DNA from: an uncultured Clostridia bacterium
GTDB taxonomy: Bacteria; Bacillota; Clostridia; Christensenellales; Borkfalkiaceae
DNA length: 64,000 nucleotides
Direction: 5' to 3'
Assembly (NCBI GenBank): GCA_944341075.1
Contig: CALVLV010000005.1
Span: 1 to 64,000, forward strand
Positions 7,549 to 16,651 of this stretch are shown here, one piece after another. The number at the start of each line of letters is the position of its first letter. Position 1 is the first letter of the stretch. Both the position numbers and the translations under genes were made by a program. Below the pieces are notes generated by a model that had not been told where the DNA came from, searched no databases, and was given only the letters and a program-made list of their open reading frames with translations.

Positions 7549-7582
7549 AGTGGTTGACAGTGGTCAATTTTCATGCTACTAT
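7549..7582 (+). promoter_or_regulatory. dcw cluster promoter with MraZ-like direct repeats
   Basis: TTGACA (7554-7559), a 17-base spacer and TACTAT (7577-7582) with an extended -10 TG. Two direct repeats AGTGGT at 7549-7554 and 7559-7564, ten bases apart, overlap the -35. MraZ proteins bind short GTG-containing direct repeats with about 10-bp periodicity upstream of their own gene, so these are the natural operator candidates. Confidence 0.75.
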
Positions 7583-7612
7583 AGTGTTACAGTTTATTTT
7601 AAGGTAGTGAAA

Positions 7613-8041
7613 ATGTTTTTTCTCACGGGTGAGTACAATCATCAGCTCGATGCCAAAAACAGAATACGCATACCTTCGAAAATGAAGAAGGAGCTTGGCG
7701 AAAAATATTACTTTGCCAAGGGCACCGACAGGTGCCTGTTTGTATTCCCCGAAGAGATAGCAAGAGAACAGTTCGCAAAAATCGAAGAGGTCAAAATTTC
7801 CGATGCGGAAAAGCGCCGCGGAATAAGGGCCTTTACCAAATCGTTCGTGCTCGCCGAAGAAGACAACCAGGGCAGGGTGGTGCTCCCCGCTAACTTAAGG
7901 GAGTTCGCCGGCATCAAAAAGGACATCGTCTTCTGCGGCGTGGGCAACAGGGCCGAGATCTGGGCGAAGGAAGTGTTCGACGAATACTTCGCCGACGACG
8001 ACAGCAACTACAACGAATATTTCGATTCGCTCGGTATTTAA
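7613..8041 (+). CDS. mraZ: transcriptional regulator MraZ
   Basis: The 142-residue protein has two SpoVT/AbrB-like MraZ repeats: residues about 1-50 (MFFLTGEYNHQLDAKNRIRI) and about 75-125 (DNQGRVVLPANLREFAG). MraZ is a ring-shaped DNA-binding protein that regulates its own division and cell-wall operon. An AAGGTAG site precedes the ATG, and a longer in-frame extension upstream is rejected because it would run through the promoter. It is the first gene of the cluster, with rsmH two bases downstream. Confidence 0.95.
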   Translation: MFFLTGEYNHQLDAKNRIRIPSKMKKELGEKYYFAKGTDRCLFVFPEEIAREQFAKIEEVKISDAEKRRGIRAFTKSFVLAEEDNQGRVVLPANLREFAGIKKDIVFCGVGNRAEIWAKEVFDEYFADDDSNYNEYFDSLGI

Positions 8042-8043
8042 AG

Positions 8044-8985
8044 ATGTCAGGTTTTTCACACTACCCCGTAATGCTTGAAGAGTGCATGCAAGGGCTGCGG
8101 CCCGAGCGCGGTGGTATATACTTCGACGGTACACTCGGCGGCGGAAGTCACTCCTTTGAAATACTTAAAAGATCATCGCCTTCCGGCAGGCTGATAGCCA
8201 CCGACCTCGACGACGAGGCCATAGCGGCGGCGACAAGCAAACTTTCGTGCTTTGAAGGGCGGTTTTCCGTACATAAGTCAAACTTTAAAAATTACAGTCA
8301 GGTGCTGGAGGAAGAAGGGGTAGACGCCCTGGACGGGGTGATGCTCGACTTCGGTATCTCCAGCCATCAGATAGACGAACCGAGCCGTGGTTTTTCGTAC
8401 ATGCAGGCGGACGCTCCGCTGGATATGCGCATGGACGCCTCGGCGCCGCTCACCGCGGAAGATGTGCTGAACGACTACTCCCAACAGGAACTTACCCGAA
8501 TCCTCAAGGAGTACGGCGAAGAAAAATTTGCGTCGGCCATTGCGGCAAACGTCGTAAAGGCGCGCCAACGGTCGCGGCTGAAGACGTGCGGCGAGTTCGT
8601 AAAAATAATAGAAGAGAGTATCCCTAAAAAGTTCCAGCAGAACGGGCCTGCCGCCCGTAAAAGTTTTCAGGCAGTCCGCATAGAGGTAAACGGAGAACTT
8701 ACAGGGCTTTACGATGCCGTTTTAGGCCTTACCCGAAGGCTTAAAAAGGGCGGAAGGATAGCCATTCTCACCTTTCATTCGCTGGAAGACAGGATAGTAA
8801 AAAACGCATTTAAATTTCTGGAAATGGACTGTATCTGCCCGAAGGAACTGCCCGTTTGCGTATGCGGAAAGAAGAAGGAAATTGAAATACTCACCAAAAA
8901 GCCGACTGTGGCTTCTCCGAAAGAGATGACGGTAAATTCCCGCTCGCGTTCGGCAAAACTCAGGGTGGCGGAAAAAATTATTTAG
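8044..8985 (+). CDS. rsmH: 16S rRNA (cytosine-1402-N4)-methyltransferase
   Basis: S-adenosylmethionine-dependent methyltransferase (older name MraW), 313 residues, that modifies C1402 in the ribosomal P site. Seen in the sequence: HYPVMLEECMQGL at the N-terminus, the glycine-rich cofactor loop DGTLGGGSHS (about 28-37), MLDFGISSHQID (about 99-110), GFSYMQADAPLDMRM, and AILTFHSLEDRIVK (about 240-253). Length is typical. It starts two bases after the mraZ stop and is cotranscribed with the cell-wall genes. Confidence 0.96.
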   Translation: MSGFSHYPVMLEECMQGLRPERGGIYFDGTLGGGSHSFEILKRSSPSGRLIATDLDDEAIAAATSKLSCFEGRFSVHKSNFKNYSQVLEEEGVDALDGVMLDFGISSHQIDEPSRGFSYMQADAPLDMRMDASAPLTAEDVLNDYSQQELTRILKEYGEEKFASAIAANVVKARQRSRLKTCGEFVKIIEESIPKKFQQNGPAARKSFQAVRIEVNGELTGLYDAVLGLTRRLKKGGRIAILTFHSLEDRIVKNAFKFLEMDCICPKELPVCVCGKKKEIEILTKKPTVASPKEMTVNSRSRSAKLRVAEKII

Positions 8986-9017
8986 GTGATTTAAGGCAAG
9001 TTTTAAGGAGTGGAAAC

Positions 9018-9842
9018 ATGGCAGTAGCAACCCCTGTAATCGAAAGACGTATTTCACAACTGACATCCGAAAGAGAAAATAACGCCGGCATGAATGCCGA
9101 CGAGCTTCACAATGCGCGCATGGGCAACAACCTTGCCCGCCTTCTTAATCCCGAATATAAGATAAAGGACGTAGTGGCAAGCATAGACGCAGACGGTTCG
9201 CAGATAGTACAGCAGGTTGCGCCCGTTCAGACCGTTGCAGAAAGCGCGCCCGTACAGACATATCAGGCAGACGGCATAATCGCCCGCCGCGCGCCCGCGC
9301 AGCCCGTTTATACGGTTACAGGCGCACGCGCAGACGCCGACATATTCAGGGCAGACAGTCCCGTCAACCGCCAGGTTCAGGCATACGCTCCCGCACAGGC
9401 CTATGCGGCCGCCCCTGCAATAACTGCTCCCGTTTCGGCTCCCGCCGAGGAAGAGAACGAAGACCTGCGTCCCACGCCCACGACCATACAGTACCAGACT
9501 ATAGGTGCCGACGGAACGGCGATAGTCGGCAGGGCGCGCACGATGCAGGAGGGTGAAATAACCCGTCCCGAGGAGAACGAGCACAGCTCTAAACTGACGT
9601 TCTCGAAGCGCGACAAGATAATAATGGGTGTGATACTCAGCCTTATACTTGCCGTATTTGTGCTCATAATCGTAAACTCGGCCATAATTTCCGGCCTCAA
9701 CGCCGAGATCGCCGTTCTTGAAGACAGGGGCGCTGAAATTGCTTCGCAGTACGGCGCCGTTGCAGGCGAACTGGAAGAGCTCACCTCTTACGATAACGTT
9801 TACAACGTTGCCGTAGAGCAGGGTTGGATACTTGCAGACTGA
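9018..9842 (+). CDS. ftsL: FtsL-like divisome protein with long disordered cytoplasmic N-terminus
   Basis: Single-pass membrane protein in the position always held by ftsL, between rsmH and the class B PBP. It has 274 residues, whereas FtsL is usually 90-150. The first 195 residues are cytoplasmic and low-complexity (Ala/Pro/Gln/Val, for example RRAPAQPVYTVTG and AYAPAQAYAAAP). The membrane helix is at about 200-223 (IIMGVILSLILAVFVLII). It is followed by a short extracytoplasmic coiled coil (about 225-262, LNAEIAVLEDRGAEIA) and a C-terminus ending in NVYNVAVEQGWILAD, which resembles FtsL/DivIC. Sequence identity to FtsL is weak, so the name rests on topology and position. AAGGAG precedes the ATG; the gene end overlaps the next gene. 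Confidence 0.72.
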   Translation: MAVATPVIERRISQLTSERENNAGMNADELHNARMGNNLARLLNPEYKIKDVVASIDADGSQIVQQVAPVQTVAESAPVQTYQADGIIARRAPAQPVYTVTGARADADIFRADSPVNRQVQAYAPAQAYAAAPAITAPVSAPAEEENEDLRPTPTTIQYQTIGADGTAIVGRARTMQEGEITRPEENEHSSKLTFSKRDKIIMGVILSLILAVFVLIIVNSAIISGLNAEIAVLEDRGAEIASQYGAVAGELEELTSYDNVYNVAVEQGWILAD

Positions 9843-11617
9843 GCAAACGGGGAGAGACTGTTATAAAAAATTCAATAAAAACTGATAAAAAGGGATTTTC
9901 CCTCACTGTTTTACAAAAGAGGTTATTGTCGGTAAGTCTGGCAATAGCCTTTATTTTTTGCGTTATTGCGGGCAGGTTCTTCTATCTTCAGGTGGTCAGC
10001 GGCAGCAGGCTGGTGCTGCGCGCTGAAGACCAGTGGAACAGGGAGATACCGGTGATAGCCGCCCGCGGGGCTATAACCGATCGCAACGGAAAGGTGCTTG
10101 CGGGTAACAGGAATACATACAGCGTGTTTGTCCGCCCGGCCGCCGTAGAAGATAAACTGTTTACGGCAACCGCGCTTGCCGCCGCGCTCAGGCTGGACGC
10201 CAAAGAGCTGCATGCAAAAATATCTGTAAGCGGCGTTTCTGAAGTTACGGTAGCCAAACACGCCGAAGGGGAAAATGTACAAAAACTTGCCGGGCTGCAG
10301 CTGGACGGGGTGTACTTCGCGCGCGACAATACCCGCGTCTACACATACGGCGAGGCGCTCTGCCAGGTGCTCGGCTTTACGTCCACAGACGGCACGGGCA
10401 TATCGGGGCTGGAAAAATATTACAATACCCTGCTCGCGGGCGAAAACGGGGAGGTACTCTACGGCACCGACATAATAGGCGTCGAGCGCGAAGATGCCGC
10501 CGTTGTGTACAGTCCCGCGCAGGACGGCAGTTCCGTGAGTCTGACGATAGACGCCGAGATCCAGCTTGCCGTTGAAGAGGCGGCCCGCAGCGTGTATGCG
10601 TCGTCGCAGGCCAAGGCAGTATCGTGCATAGTGCTCGACCCGCAGAACTTCGATATTCTGGCGCTGGTAAATTACCCTTCGTACGACCTGAACGACGTGC
10701 CGAGGGATGATGCCGAACAGCTGAACAGCCTTTCGCGCAACAGAATGGTGGTGGACATATACGAACCCGGCTCCACTTTCAAAGTGGTGACTGCCGCGGC
10801 AAATCTGCAGGAGTATGTGAACGGCAATCCCTCGGCGTACTCGCCCGAGCGCGTATTCAACTCATCGCGCACCCGCACGGTAGACGGCACCCGCATAAAG
10901 TGCTGGTCAGATCACAAAAACGGCAAACATGCCAATCAGACCCTCGCGCAGGCGCTGAACAACAGCTGTAACCCGTGTTTTACAGATATCGCCCTTTCGC
11001 TCGGAAAGGAAAAGTTCTATGAATACCTCTCCGCATTCGGGTTCGGCTCTGCTACTGGCATAGATTTTTCGGGCGAAGCGGTGGGCATGCTTTTGCCGCA
11101 GTCCGTGGTAAGAAACTGCGACCTTGCCCGCATAGGGTTCGGGCAGACGGTCGCGGTGACCGGCCTGCAGCTTGCGTGCGCCGTCGCCGCGGCGGTGAAC
11201 GGCGGAAACTATTACTTGCCGCACCTTGTCAAAGCTATAACCTCGCCCGAAGGCGGTACTGAAAAAATAATGCCCGTACTCAAAACCAAAGTCATCGGCG
11301 AGCGCGCCTCGCAGATGCTTGCGGAGATGCTTGAAGGGGTGGTCACCGAGGGCAGCGGCAAAAAAGCCTATATAGAGGGCTACAGGGTAGGCGGCAAGAC
11401 GGGCACGGCGCAGAAGTATGAGGACGGAAAGATAGCCGCAGGTAAATATGTATCCTCCTTTGTGGGCTTCTTCCCCGCCGATAAGCCGCGCTATCTTGCG
11501 CTTGTAACTGTAGACGAGCCGCAGGGCGCCTATTACGGCAGCGTTGTGGCCGCTCCCGTCGCAAAAGAAATTTTTGAAGATATCATAGCTATAAAAAACA
11601 TTCAACCATACATCTAA
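9824..11617 (+). CDS. class B penicillin-binding protein (FtsI/PBP2B/SpoVD type)
   Basis: Membrane-anchored D,D-transpeptidase of the division machinery that cross-links peptidoglycan. An N-terminal helix (LLSVSLAIAFIFCVIAG) is followed by a dimerisation domain (PVIAARGAITDRNGKVLA) and a transpeptidase domain with the catalytic SxxK as PGSTFK, the SxN as SCN in LNNSCNPC, and KTG in VGGKTGTAQ. No PASTA domains follow, unlike many SpoVD/PBP2x proteins. The start is unclear: TTG at 9824 overlaps the ftsL-like gene with a poor ribosome site. A good GGGGAGAG site at about 9849-9856 is followed by an in-frame ATA at 9863, but no ATG, GTG or TTG is well placed. True length is about 584-597 residues. 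Confidence 0.93.
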   Translation: MDTCRLSKRGETVIKNSIKTDKKGFSLTVLQKRLLSVSLAIAFIFCVIAGRFFYLQVVSGSRLVLRAEDQWNREIPVIAARGAITDRNGKVLAGNRNTYSVFVRPAAVEDKLFTATALAAALRLDAKELHAKISVSGVSEVTVAKHAEGENVQKLAGLQLDGVYFARDNTRVYTYGEALCQVLGFTSTDGTGISGLEKYYNTLLAGENGEVLYGTDIIGVEREDAAVVYSPAQDGSSVSLTIDAEIQLAVEEAARSVYASSQAKAVSCIVLDPQNFDILALVNYPSYDLNDVPRDDAEQLNSLSRNRMVVDIYEPGSTFKVVTAAANLQEYVNGNPSAYSPERVFNSSRTRTVDGTRIKCWSDHKNGKHANQTLAQALNNSCNPCFTDIALSLGKEKFYEYLSAFGFGSATGIDFSGEAVGMLLPQSVVRNCDLARIGFGQTVAVTGLQLACAVAAAVNGGNYYLPHLVKAITSPEGGTEKIMPVLKTKVIGERASQMLAEMLEGVVTEGSGKKAYIEGYRVGGKTGTAQKYEDGKIAAGKYVSSFVGFFPADKPRYLALVTVDEPQGAYYGSVVAAPVAKEIFEDIIAIKNIQPYI

Positions 11618-11627
11618 GGGGTGAAAA

Positions 11628-13067
11628 ATGAAATTCGGTCAGCTTGTAAACGCGCTCGGCGGCGTCGCCGAGGGGGATACCGACGAGGAGATAACCGGGC
11701 TGTGCACGTCGAGTGCGGCCGTAGGCAAGGGGAATGCATTCTTCTGTTACAGGGGCGAAAAATATGACTCTCACAGCTGTGCGGCGCAGGTCAGGCAGGC
11801 GGGTGCGGCCGTGCTCGTCTGCGAAAGAAAACTTGACTGCCCGCTTCCGCAGATAATCGTTCCCGACGGCAGGGCGGCGGTGGCAAAGGCGGCGCGTGCG
11901 TTTTACGGCGAGGCCGACAGAAAACTTAAAATAGTGGGAGTGACCGGCACCAACGGAAAGACTACCGTAACTTACATGCTTGACAGCATATTCCGCGCGG
12001 CGGGCAAAAGTACGGGCGTCATCGGTACGCTCGGCGTAAAATTTGCCGGCAGGGATATCGCGCCCGAACTCACCACTCCCGATCCGATATATCTTCATTC
12101 GGTTTTCAAAGATATGGCCGACTGCGGGGTGGAATACGTATTCATGGAGGTATCGGCGCATGCGCTGTACTTCGACAAAGTGGCGGGCATACGGTTTGCG
12201 GCAGGCGTATTCACCAACTGCACGCAGGATCACCTCGATTTTTTCCGTAATATGCAGGAGTATGCCGACTGTAAAGCAAAGTTGTTCCGGGGCGGCAGGT
12301 GTGCGGCGGCGATACTTAATTCCGACGACGAGCTGGGCAGAAGCATTGCAACGGAGTGCCGCGGCTGCATCACATACGGCCTGAACAATCCCGCCGACGT
12401 GTTTGCCGTAGACGTGGAGGAGAGCCTGGACGGCACGCGCTTTGTGCTCAACCTCTGCGACGAACTGTACGAAATAAAACTCAAACTGCCCGCGCTGCAC
12501 AACGTGTACAACGCAATGGCGGCAGCGGCGTGTGCAAAGTCGCTCGGCATAAACTGCGACGTGATAGCTAAGGGGCTGTATTCGCTCGGCTGTGTGCCGG
12601 GCAGGTTGGAGCATATCGGCGAATACAACGGCGCCCATATATTTGTGGACTTTGCGCACACTCCCGACGGGTTGGAAAAATCGCTGCAGTCGCTGAAAAA
12701 GCTCTGCGTGGGCAAACTGTACTGTCTGTTCGGCTGCGGCGGCAACCGTGACAGGGCAAAGCGGCCGCTCATGGGCGCCGTTGCGGCAAAATATGCCGAC
12801 TTCTGCATAGTCACGTCAGACAACCCCAGGTTTGAAGATCCGTACGACATAATTCTGCAGATAGAGGAGGGCCTCCGCCCCACGGGCAAGGCGTATGTCA
12901 CCGTGACCGACAGGGAAACGGCCACCGAATACGCCGTTGGCCTGCTTTCGGCGGGCGACATACTGCTTGTTGCCGGTAAGGGCGGGGAAAACTACCAGGA
13001 GATAATGGGTATAAAGCACTGCTATAACGATGGCGAAATAATAAAAGATATCATAGCAAAGTGTTAA
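11628..13067 (+). CDS. murE: UDP-MurNAc-L-Ala-D-Glu--meso-2,6-diaminopimelate ligase
   Basis: Cytoplasmic Mur ligase, 479 residues, that adds the third stem-peptide residue. The ATP loop is VTGTNGKTTVT (about residues 105-115). The amino-acid selecting motif is DNPR, in VTSDNPRFEDPYD (about 398-410). DNPR marks meso-diaminopimelate enzymes, whereas lysine enzymes differ here; this supports a DAP-type wall. Other family marks are TTPDPI, TNCTQDHLDFF and CGGNRDRAKRPLMG. AAGGGGTG precedes the ATG. murF, often next, is not present in this cluster. The last 20 bases, including the stop, are duplicated in tandem. Confidence 0.95.
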   Translation: MKFGQLVNALGGVAEGDTDEEITGLCTSSAAVGKGNAFFCYRGEKYDSHSCAAQVRQAGAAVLVCERKLDCPLPQIIVPDGRAAVAKAARAFYGEADRKLKIVGVTGTNGKTTVTYMLDSIFRAAGKSTGVIGTLGVKFAGRDIAPELTTPDPIYLHSVFKDMADCGVEYVFMEVSAHALYFDKVAGIRFAAGVFTNCTQDHLDFFRNMQEYADCKAKLFRGGRCAAAILNSDDELGRSIATECRGCITYGLNNPADVFAVDVEESLDGTRFVLNLCDELYEIKLKLPALHNVYNAMAAAACAKSLGINCDVIAKGLYSLGCVPGRLEHIGEYNGAHIFVDFAHTPDGLEKSLQSLKKLCVGKLYCLFGCGGNRDRAKRPLMGAVAAKYADFCIVTSDNPRFEDPYDIILQIEEGLRPTGKAYVTVTDRETATEYAVGLLSAGDILLVAGKGGENYQEIMGIKHCYNDGEIIKDIIAKC

Positions 13068-13087
13068 ATATCATAGCAAAGCGTTAA
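13048..13087 (+). repeat. 20-bp tandem duplication across the murE stop codon
   Basis: Two 20-base units, 13048-13067 and 13068-13087, differ at one position (AAAGTGTTAA versus AAAGCGTTAA). The first unit contains the murE stop. The second copy is untranslated. It looks like a recent slippage or duplication event. Confidence 0.9.
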
Positions 13088-13158
13088 AGCGGCGTCATGC
13101 CGAGTAAAATGATAGTCGGACGGTATTTTTGAGGCAAAGTTACATAAACTTAAAATTA

Positions 13159-14100
13159 ATGAAGACGGCAATCGCCGCCGCGCTTGCGGCTTTCTCTCTC
13201 TCATTTTTGCTCTGCCTTGCGGCGATACCCCTTTTAAGGCGCCTCAAGGCGGGGCAGTATATTCTCGGCTACGTAAAGCAGCACAAAGATAAAGGCGGTA
13301 CGCCCACAATGGGCGGACTGGCCTTTGTGTGCGCGGCGCTTATAGTCTGCCTGTGTTTTTGCGGCGTGCGGTCGGCTACGGTCAATCTTGCGCTCGTAAT
13401 CATTGCAGGCTATTGCCTCGTCGGCTTTCTGGACGACTTTTTAAAAATTTACCGCAAAGACAACCTCGGCCTCAGACCTTACCAGAAGATAATCTTCCAG
13501 TGTGCCATAGCCGCCATAGCCGCCGCTTACTGCTATGTCAACGGGCTTACGGAAATCAACATTCCGTTTGCAGGCATGTCTGTGGATGTGAGCTGGGGCA
13601 TAATACCGCTTGTGGTGCTCGCCTTTCTGTCTACCGTCAACTGCGTCAACCTCACCGACGGGCTTGACGGGCTTGCCGGCGGCACAACGCTTGCCTGCCT
13701 GGCTTCGTTCGGCTTGCTCATAATTTCTTCCTCGGGCGGACTTTCGCTGGTATGTTTCTGCCTGTGCGGCGCGGTGGCAGCCTTTCTCATCTTCAATACA
13801 AACCGCGCGACTGTGTTCATGGGCGATACGGGCTCTCTCGCTCTCGGCGCGGCCGTCGCCTCCGTTTCTGTATTTTCCGGCAACGTGCTGTATATCCCCG
13901 TTATCGGCATAATGTTCGTTATTTCGGGAATATCTGTAATAGTTCAGGTAATATACTATAAACGGACAAGGCGCAGAGTGTTTTTAATGGCGCCTATCCA
14001 CCATCATTTTCAGATGAAGGGCTATTCGGAGAGTAAAATTTCCTTTGTTTACTTTGCCGTAACCGCAGTTGTGGGGCTGATTTGTCTGCTGTTTGCGTGA
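13159..14100 (+). CDS. mraY: phospho-N-acetylmuramoyl-pentapeptide transferase
   Basis: Integral membrane enzyme, 313 residues and about ten helices, that transfers phospho-MurNAc-pentapeptide to undecaprenyl phosphate, making lipid I. Diagnostic motifs: KDKGGTPTMGG (about 45-55), GFLDDFLKIYRKDN with the Asp pair, NCVNLTDGLDGLAGG (about 167-181), FMGDTGSLALG, and APIHHHFQMKG. I chose the ATG at 13159-13161; a TTG at 13129 would add ten residues, and neither has a strong ribosome site. It lies between murE and murD. Confidence 0.95.
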   Translation: MKTAIAAALAAFSLSFLLCLAAIPLLRRLKAGQYILGYVKQHKDKGGTPTMGGLAFVCAALIVCLCFCGVRSATVNLALVIIAGYCLVGFLDDFLKIYRKDNLGLRPYQKIIFQCAIAAIAAAYCYVNGLTEINIPFAGMSVDVSWGIIPLVVLAFLSTVNCVNLTDGLDGLAGGTTLACLASFGLLIISSSGGLSLVCFCLCGAVAAFLIFNTNRATVFMGDTGSLALGAAVASVSVFSGNVLYIPVIGIMFVISGISVIVQVIYYKRTRRRVFLMAPIHHHFQMKGYSESKISFVYFAVTAVVGLICLLFA

Positions 14101-14108
14101 GGTGAGCG

Positions 14109-15449
14109 TTGTATTTCAAAAATCAGAAATTTCTTGTGGCGGGCATGTCGAAGTCGGGCGAAAGCGCCGCCCGCTTTCTTTTGAGGAGGGGTGCCGTAGT
14201 GTACCTGTACGACGACGTTTCAAGCGATAAGATAACCGCCCTTATGGCGGAACTTTCCGCGCTTGGCGCCTGTCCCGTAGACGCCGAAGGGCTCGACCGC
14301 GCGGTAAATTGCTGCGACGTGCTTGTTCTCAGTCCGGGCATACCTATCGACAATTCGCTGCCCGTCGCCTTCAGGCGGCAGGGCAAAAATATAATCGGGG
14401 AGGAAGAGCTGGGCGCACTGTTCCTCCGCGCAACGGCCGTCGCCGTCACCGGCACAAACGGCAAAACGACCACCGTTTCGATGATAGACGAGATCCTCAA
14501 AGCGGCGGGCAAACATTCCGTGCTGTGCGGCAACATCGGCAATCCTCTCGCGGGCGAGGTGGAAAACCTCGGGTTCGACGATTTTGCGGTGATAGAGATA
14601 TCTTCTTTTCAGCTGGAAACGCTCTCCAGCCTGCGCCCGCATGTTGCGGTGATAACCAACATAACCGAAGATCACCTCAACAGGCACTACAACATGGAAA
14701 ATTACATCTTTTTGAAGGGCAAACTTCTGCGTAACCTGCGCGGAAGCGAATATGCCGTGCTAAACTATGACGACCCCACGGTGCGCGCCTTTTCTGAAAA
14801 GACCCGCTGCCGCGTGATATTCTTTTCCATGGAACCGCGCGAAGACGGGGTGTGGTGCGAAAACGGCGCGGTGTACTGCAACGGCGAACGGCTGTTCGCG
14901 TTTACCGATATGAAAGCGCAGGGAACTCACAACATATACAATGCCCTCGCCGCAGTTGCCGTAGCAAGCGCCCTGGGGCTTGACCTCAAGGCCGCCGCCG
15001 CGGCGGTATGCGCTTTCAAGGGCGTGCGGCACAGGATAGAAACGGTGTGCGAGCGCGACGGAAAGACGTACATAGACGACAGCAAGGGCACCAATGTGGA
15101 CGCCGCCATAAAGGCTGTGGACAGCATGCGCAGGGATACCGTAATACTGCTCGGCGGCAAGGATAAGGGCTATGAATACTATCCCCTGTTCAAAAAGCTG
15201 AAAGAGAGCAGGGTGGTGCATGCTGTTCTGTACGGGGAAAACAGGATGAGGCTGCTTGCCGCCGCGCAGGAGGCAGGTTTTGCCGACATTTCGCTGTGCG
15301 CCGACTTTGACATGGCGGTGAAGATCGCCGATTCCGTGGCGCATGCGGGGCAGAACGTGCTGTTAAGTCCGGCAAGTTCAAGTTTCGACCAGTTTTCCGG
15401 TTACGAAGAGCGCGGCGACAGGTTCGCCGAGCTTGTAAAGTGCGGCTGA
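14109..15449 (+). CDS. murD: UDP-N-acetylmuramoylalanine--D-glutamate ligase
   Basis: Mur ligase, 446 residues, that adds D-glutamate (supplied by MurI) to UDP-MurNAc-L-Ala. The N-terminal Rossmann domain begins FLVAGMSKSGESAARFL. The ATP loop is VTGTNGKTTTVSMI (about 114-127), with NITEDHLNRH (about 182) and DDSKGTNVDAA (about 320) further on. The start codon is TTG at 14109-14111, with GAGGTGA just upstream overlapping the mraY stop region. Its stop overlaps the ftsW start as TGATG. Confidence 0.95.
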   Translation: MYFKNQKFLVAGMSKSGESAARFLLRRGAVVYLYDDVSSDKITALMAELSALGACPVDAEGLDRAVNCCDVLVLSPGIPIDNSLPVAFRRQGKNIIGEEELGALFLRATAVAVTGTNGKTTTVSMIDEILKAAGKHSVLCGNIGNPLAGEVENLGFDDFAVIEISSFQLETLSSLRPHVAVITNITEDHLNRHYNMENYIFLKGKLLRNLRGSEYAVLNYDDPTVRAFSEKTRCRVIFFSMEPREDGVWCENGAVYCNGERLFAFTDMKAQGTHNIYNALAAVAVASALGLDLKAAAAAVCAFKGVRHRIETVCERDGKTYIDDSKGTNVDAAIKAVDSMRRDTVILLGGKDKGYEYYPLFKKLKESRVVHAVLYGENRMRLLAAAQEAGFADISLCADFDMAVKIADSVAHAGQNVLLSPASSSFDQFSGYEERGDRFAELVKCG

Positions 15450-16627
15450 TGAAGACGCTGACTGTTTTTTCAAAGGGCGGGCGGCGCGCGGAGGCGCGCG
15501 GCGATATTCCCCTGCTTGCATGCGTCTGCCTTATGGTGTGTTTCGGCTGCCTCATGGTCTATTCTGCAAGCTGTTATGTGGGCAAGGTGCAGTACGGGGA
15601 CGCCTTCTTTTTTGTAAAAAAGCAGATACTCGGCGCCGTGGCCGGCGGTGCGGTCATGGTGTTTTTCTGCTTTTTCCCTTACCGCAGGCTGTATAAATTC
15701 AGATACGCCGCCGTCATAATATCGGTCGTATTGCTGCTGCTTGTTTTTGTGCCCGGGGTGGGCGTCACAAATTACGGCGCAACGCGGTGGATAGGCTTCG
15801 GGCCGCTCACCATCCAGCCGTCCGAAGTGGCAAAGTATTCCTTTGCGCTGTTTGCCGCGGCATACTTTGCAAAAAATTATAAAAAGGTGGCCACGGTAAG
15901 GGGAGTGCTGCCCGTTCTGGGCGTAGGGGTGCTGTTCTGCGTGCTGGTGATACTTGAGCCGAATATGTCCATAACCATGTGCATAGGCATACTCATGCTC
16001 GCCATAGTGTTCCTCAGCGGAACAAACCTGAAGACGTTTGCCTTTCTGCTTATACCGTGCGTTCTGGTCGTTCCCGTGCTCATCATAGCCGAACCATACA
16101 GGCTGAAAAGACTTTCGGCCTTTCTCGACCCGTGGTCGTCGCCGCAGGGGGAGGGGTACCAGCTCATTCAGTCGCTGTATGCCCTCGGCAACGGCGGGCT
16201 GTTCGGCACGGGGCTGTTCAACTCCACCCAGAAGTACCGCTTTCTGCCCTTTGCCGAAAGTGATTTTATTCTCTCTGTAATGGGCGAAGAGCTTGGTTTT
16301 ATAGGTCTTTTATTCTTTTTTGCGGCCTGTGCGTTCATTGTGTGGCGCGGGCTTCGCATTGCCCGCAGGTGCGGCGACCGGTTCGGATACCTGCTTGCGG
16401 CCGGGTTCACGCTGGTGTACGGCATACAGGTCGTAGTCAACGCGCTCGTCGTCAGCGGCACAATTCCGCCCACCGGCCTGCCGCTGCCGCTTGTTTCCAG
16501 CGGCAACACATCGCTTATAATAACCATGGCATCCATGGGCGTGCTGTTCAATATTTCGCGTTCGGAAGGCGTTGAAAAGCCCGTCGTAACCGGCTTCGTT
16601 AACAATAAAAACCTCCGTCCCGTATAA
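15449..16627 (+). CDS. ftsW: lipid II glycan polymerase FtsW (SEDS family)
   Basis: Polytopic SEDS protein, about 392 residues and ten helices, that polymerises glycan strands with its cognate class B PBP at the septum. Family marks are GATRWIGFGPLTIQPSEVAKYS (positions about 110-131), FLPFAESDFILSVMGEE (about 275) and TGLPLPLVSSGNTSL (about 350). The ATG at 15449 overlaps the murD stop; GTG at 15440 is an alternative adding three residues. RodA and SpoVE are close paralogues, but the position after murD favours FtsW. murG, the usual next gene, is absent. Confidence 0.92.
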   Translation: MKTLTVFSKGGRRAEARGDIPLLACVCLMVCFGCLMVYSASCYVGKVQYGDAFFFVKKQILGAVAGGAVMVFFCFFPYRRLYKFRYAAVIISVVLLLLVFVPGVGVTNYGATRWIGFGPLTIQPSEVAKYSFALFAAAYFAKNYKKVATVRGVLPVLGVGVLFCVLVILEPNMSITMCIGILMLAIVFLSGTNLKTFAFLLIPCVLVVPVLIIAEPYRLKRLSAFLDPWSSPQGEGYQLIQSLYALGNGGLFGTGLFNSTQKYRFLPFAESDFILSVMGEELGFIGLLFFFAACAFIVWRGLRIARRCGDRFGYLLAAGFTLVYGIQVVVNALVVSGTIPPTGLPLPLVSSGNTSLIITMASMGVLFNISRSEGVEKPVVTGFVNNKNLRPV

Positions 16628-16651
16628 TAAAATATCAAAGAATGTTGTCGT

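Noticed and set aside
11589..12659. Minus-strand open frame of 356 residues opposite murE
   Set aside because: It has no recognisable domain or ribosome site and is opposite conserved Mur ligase motifs.
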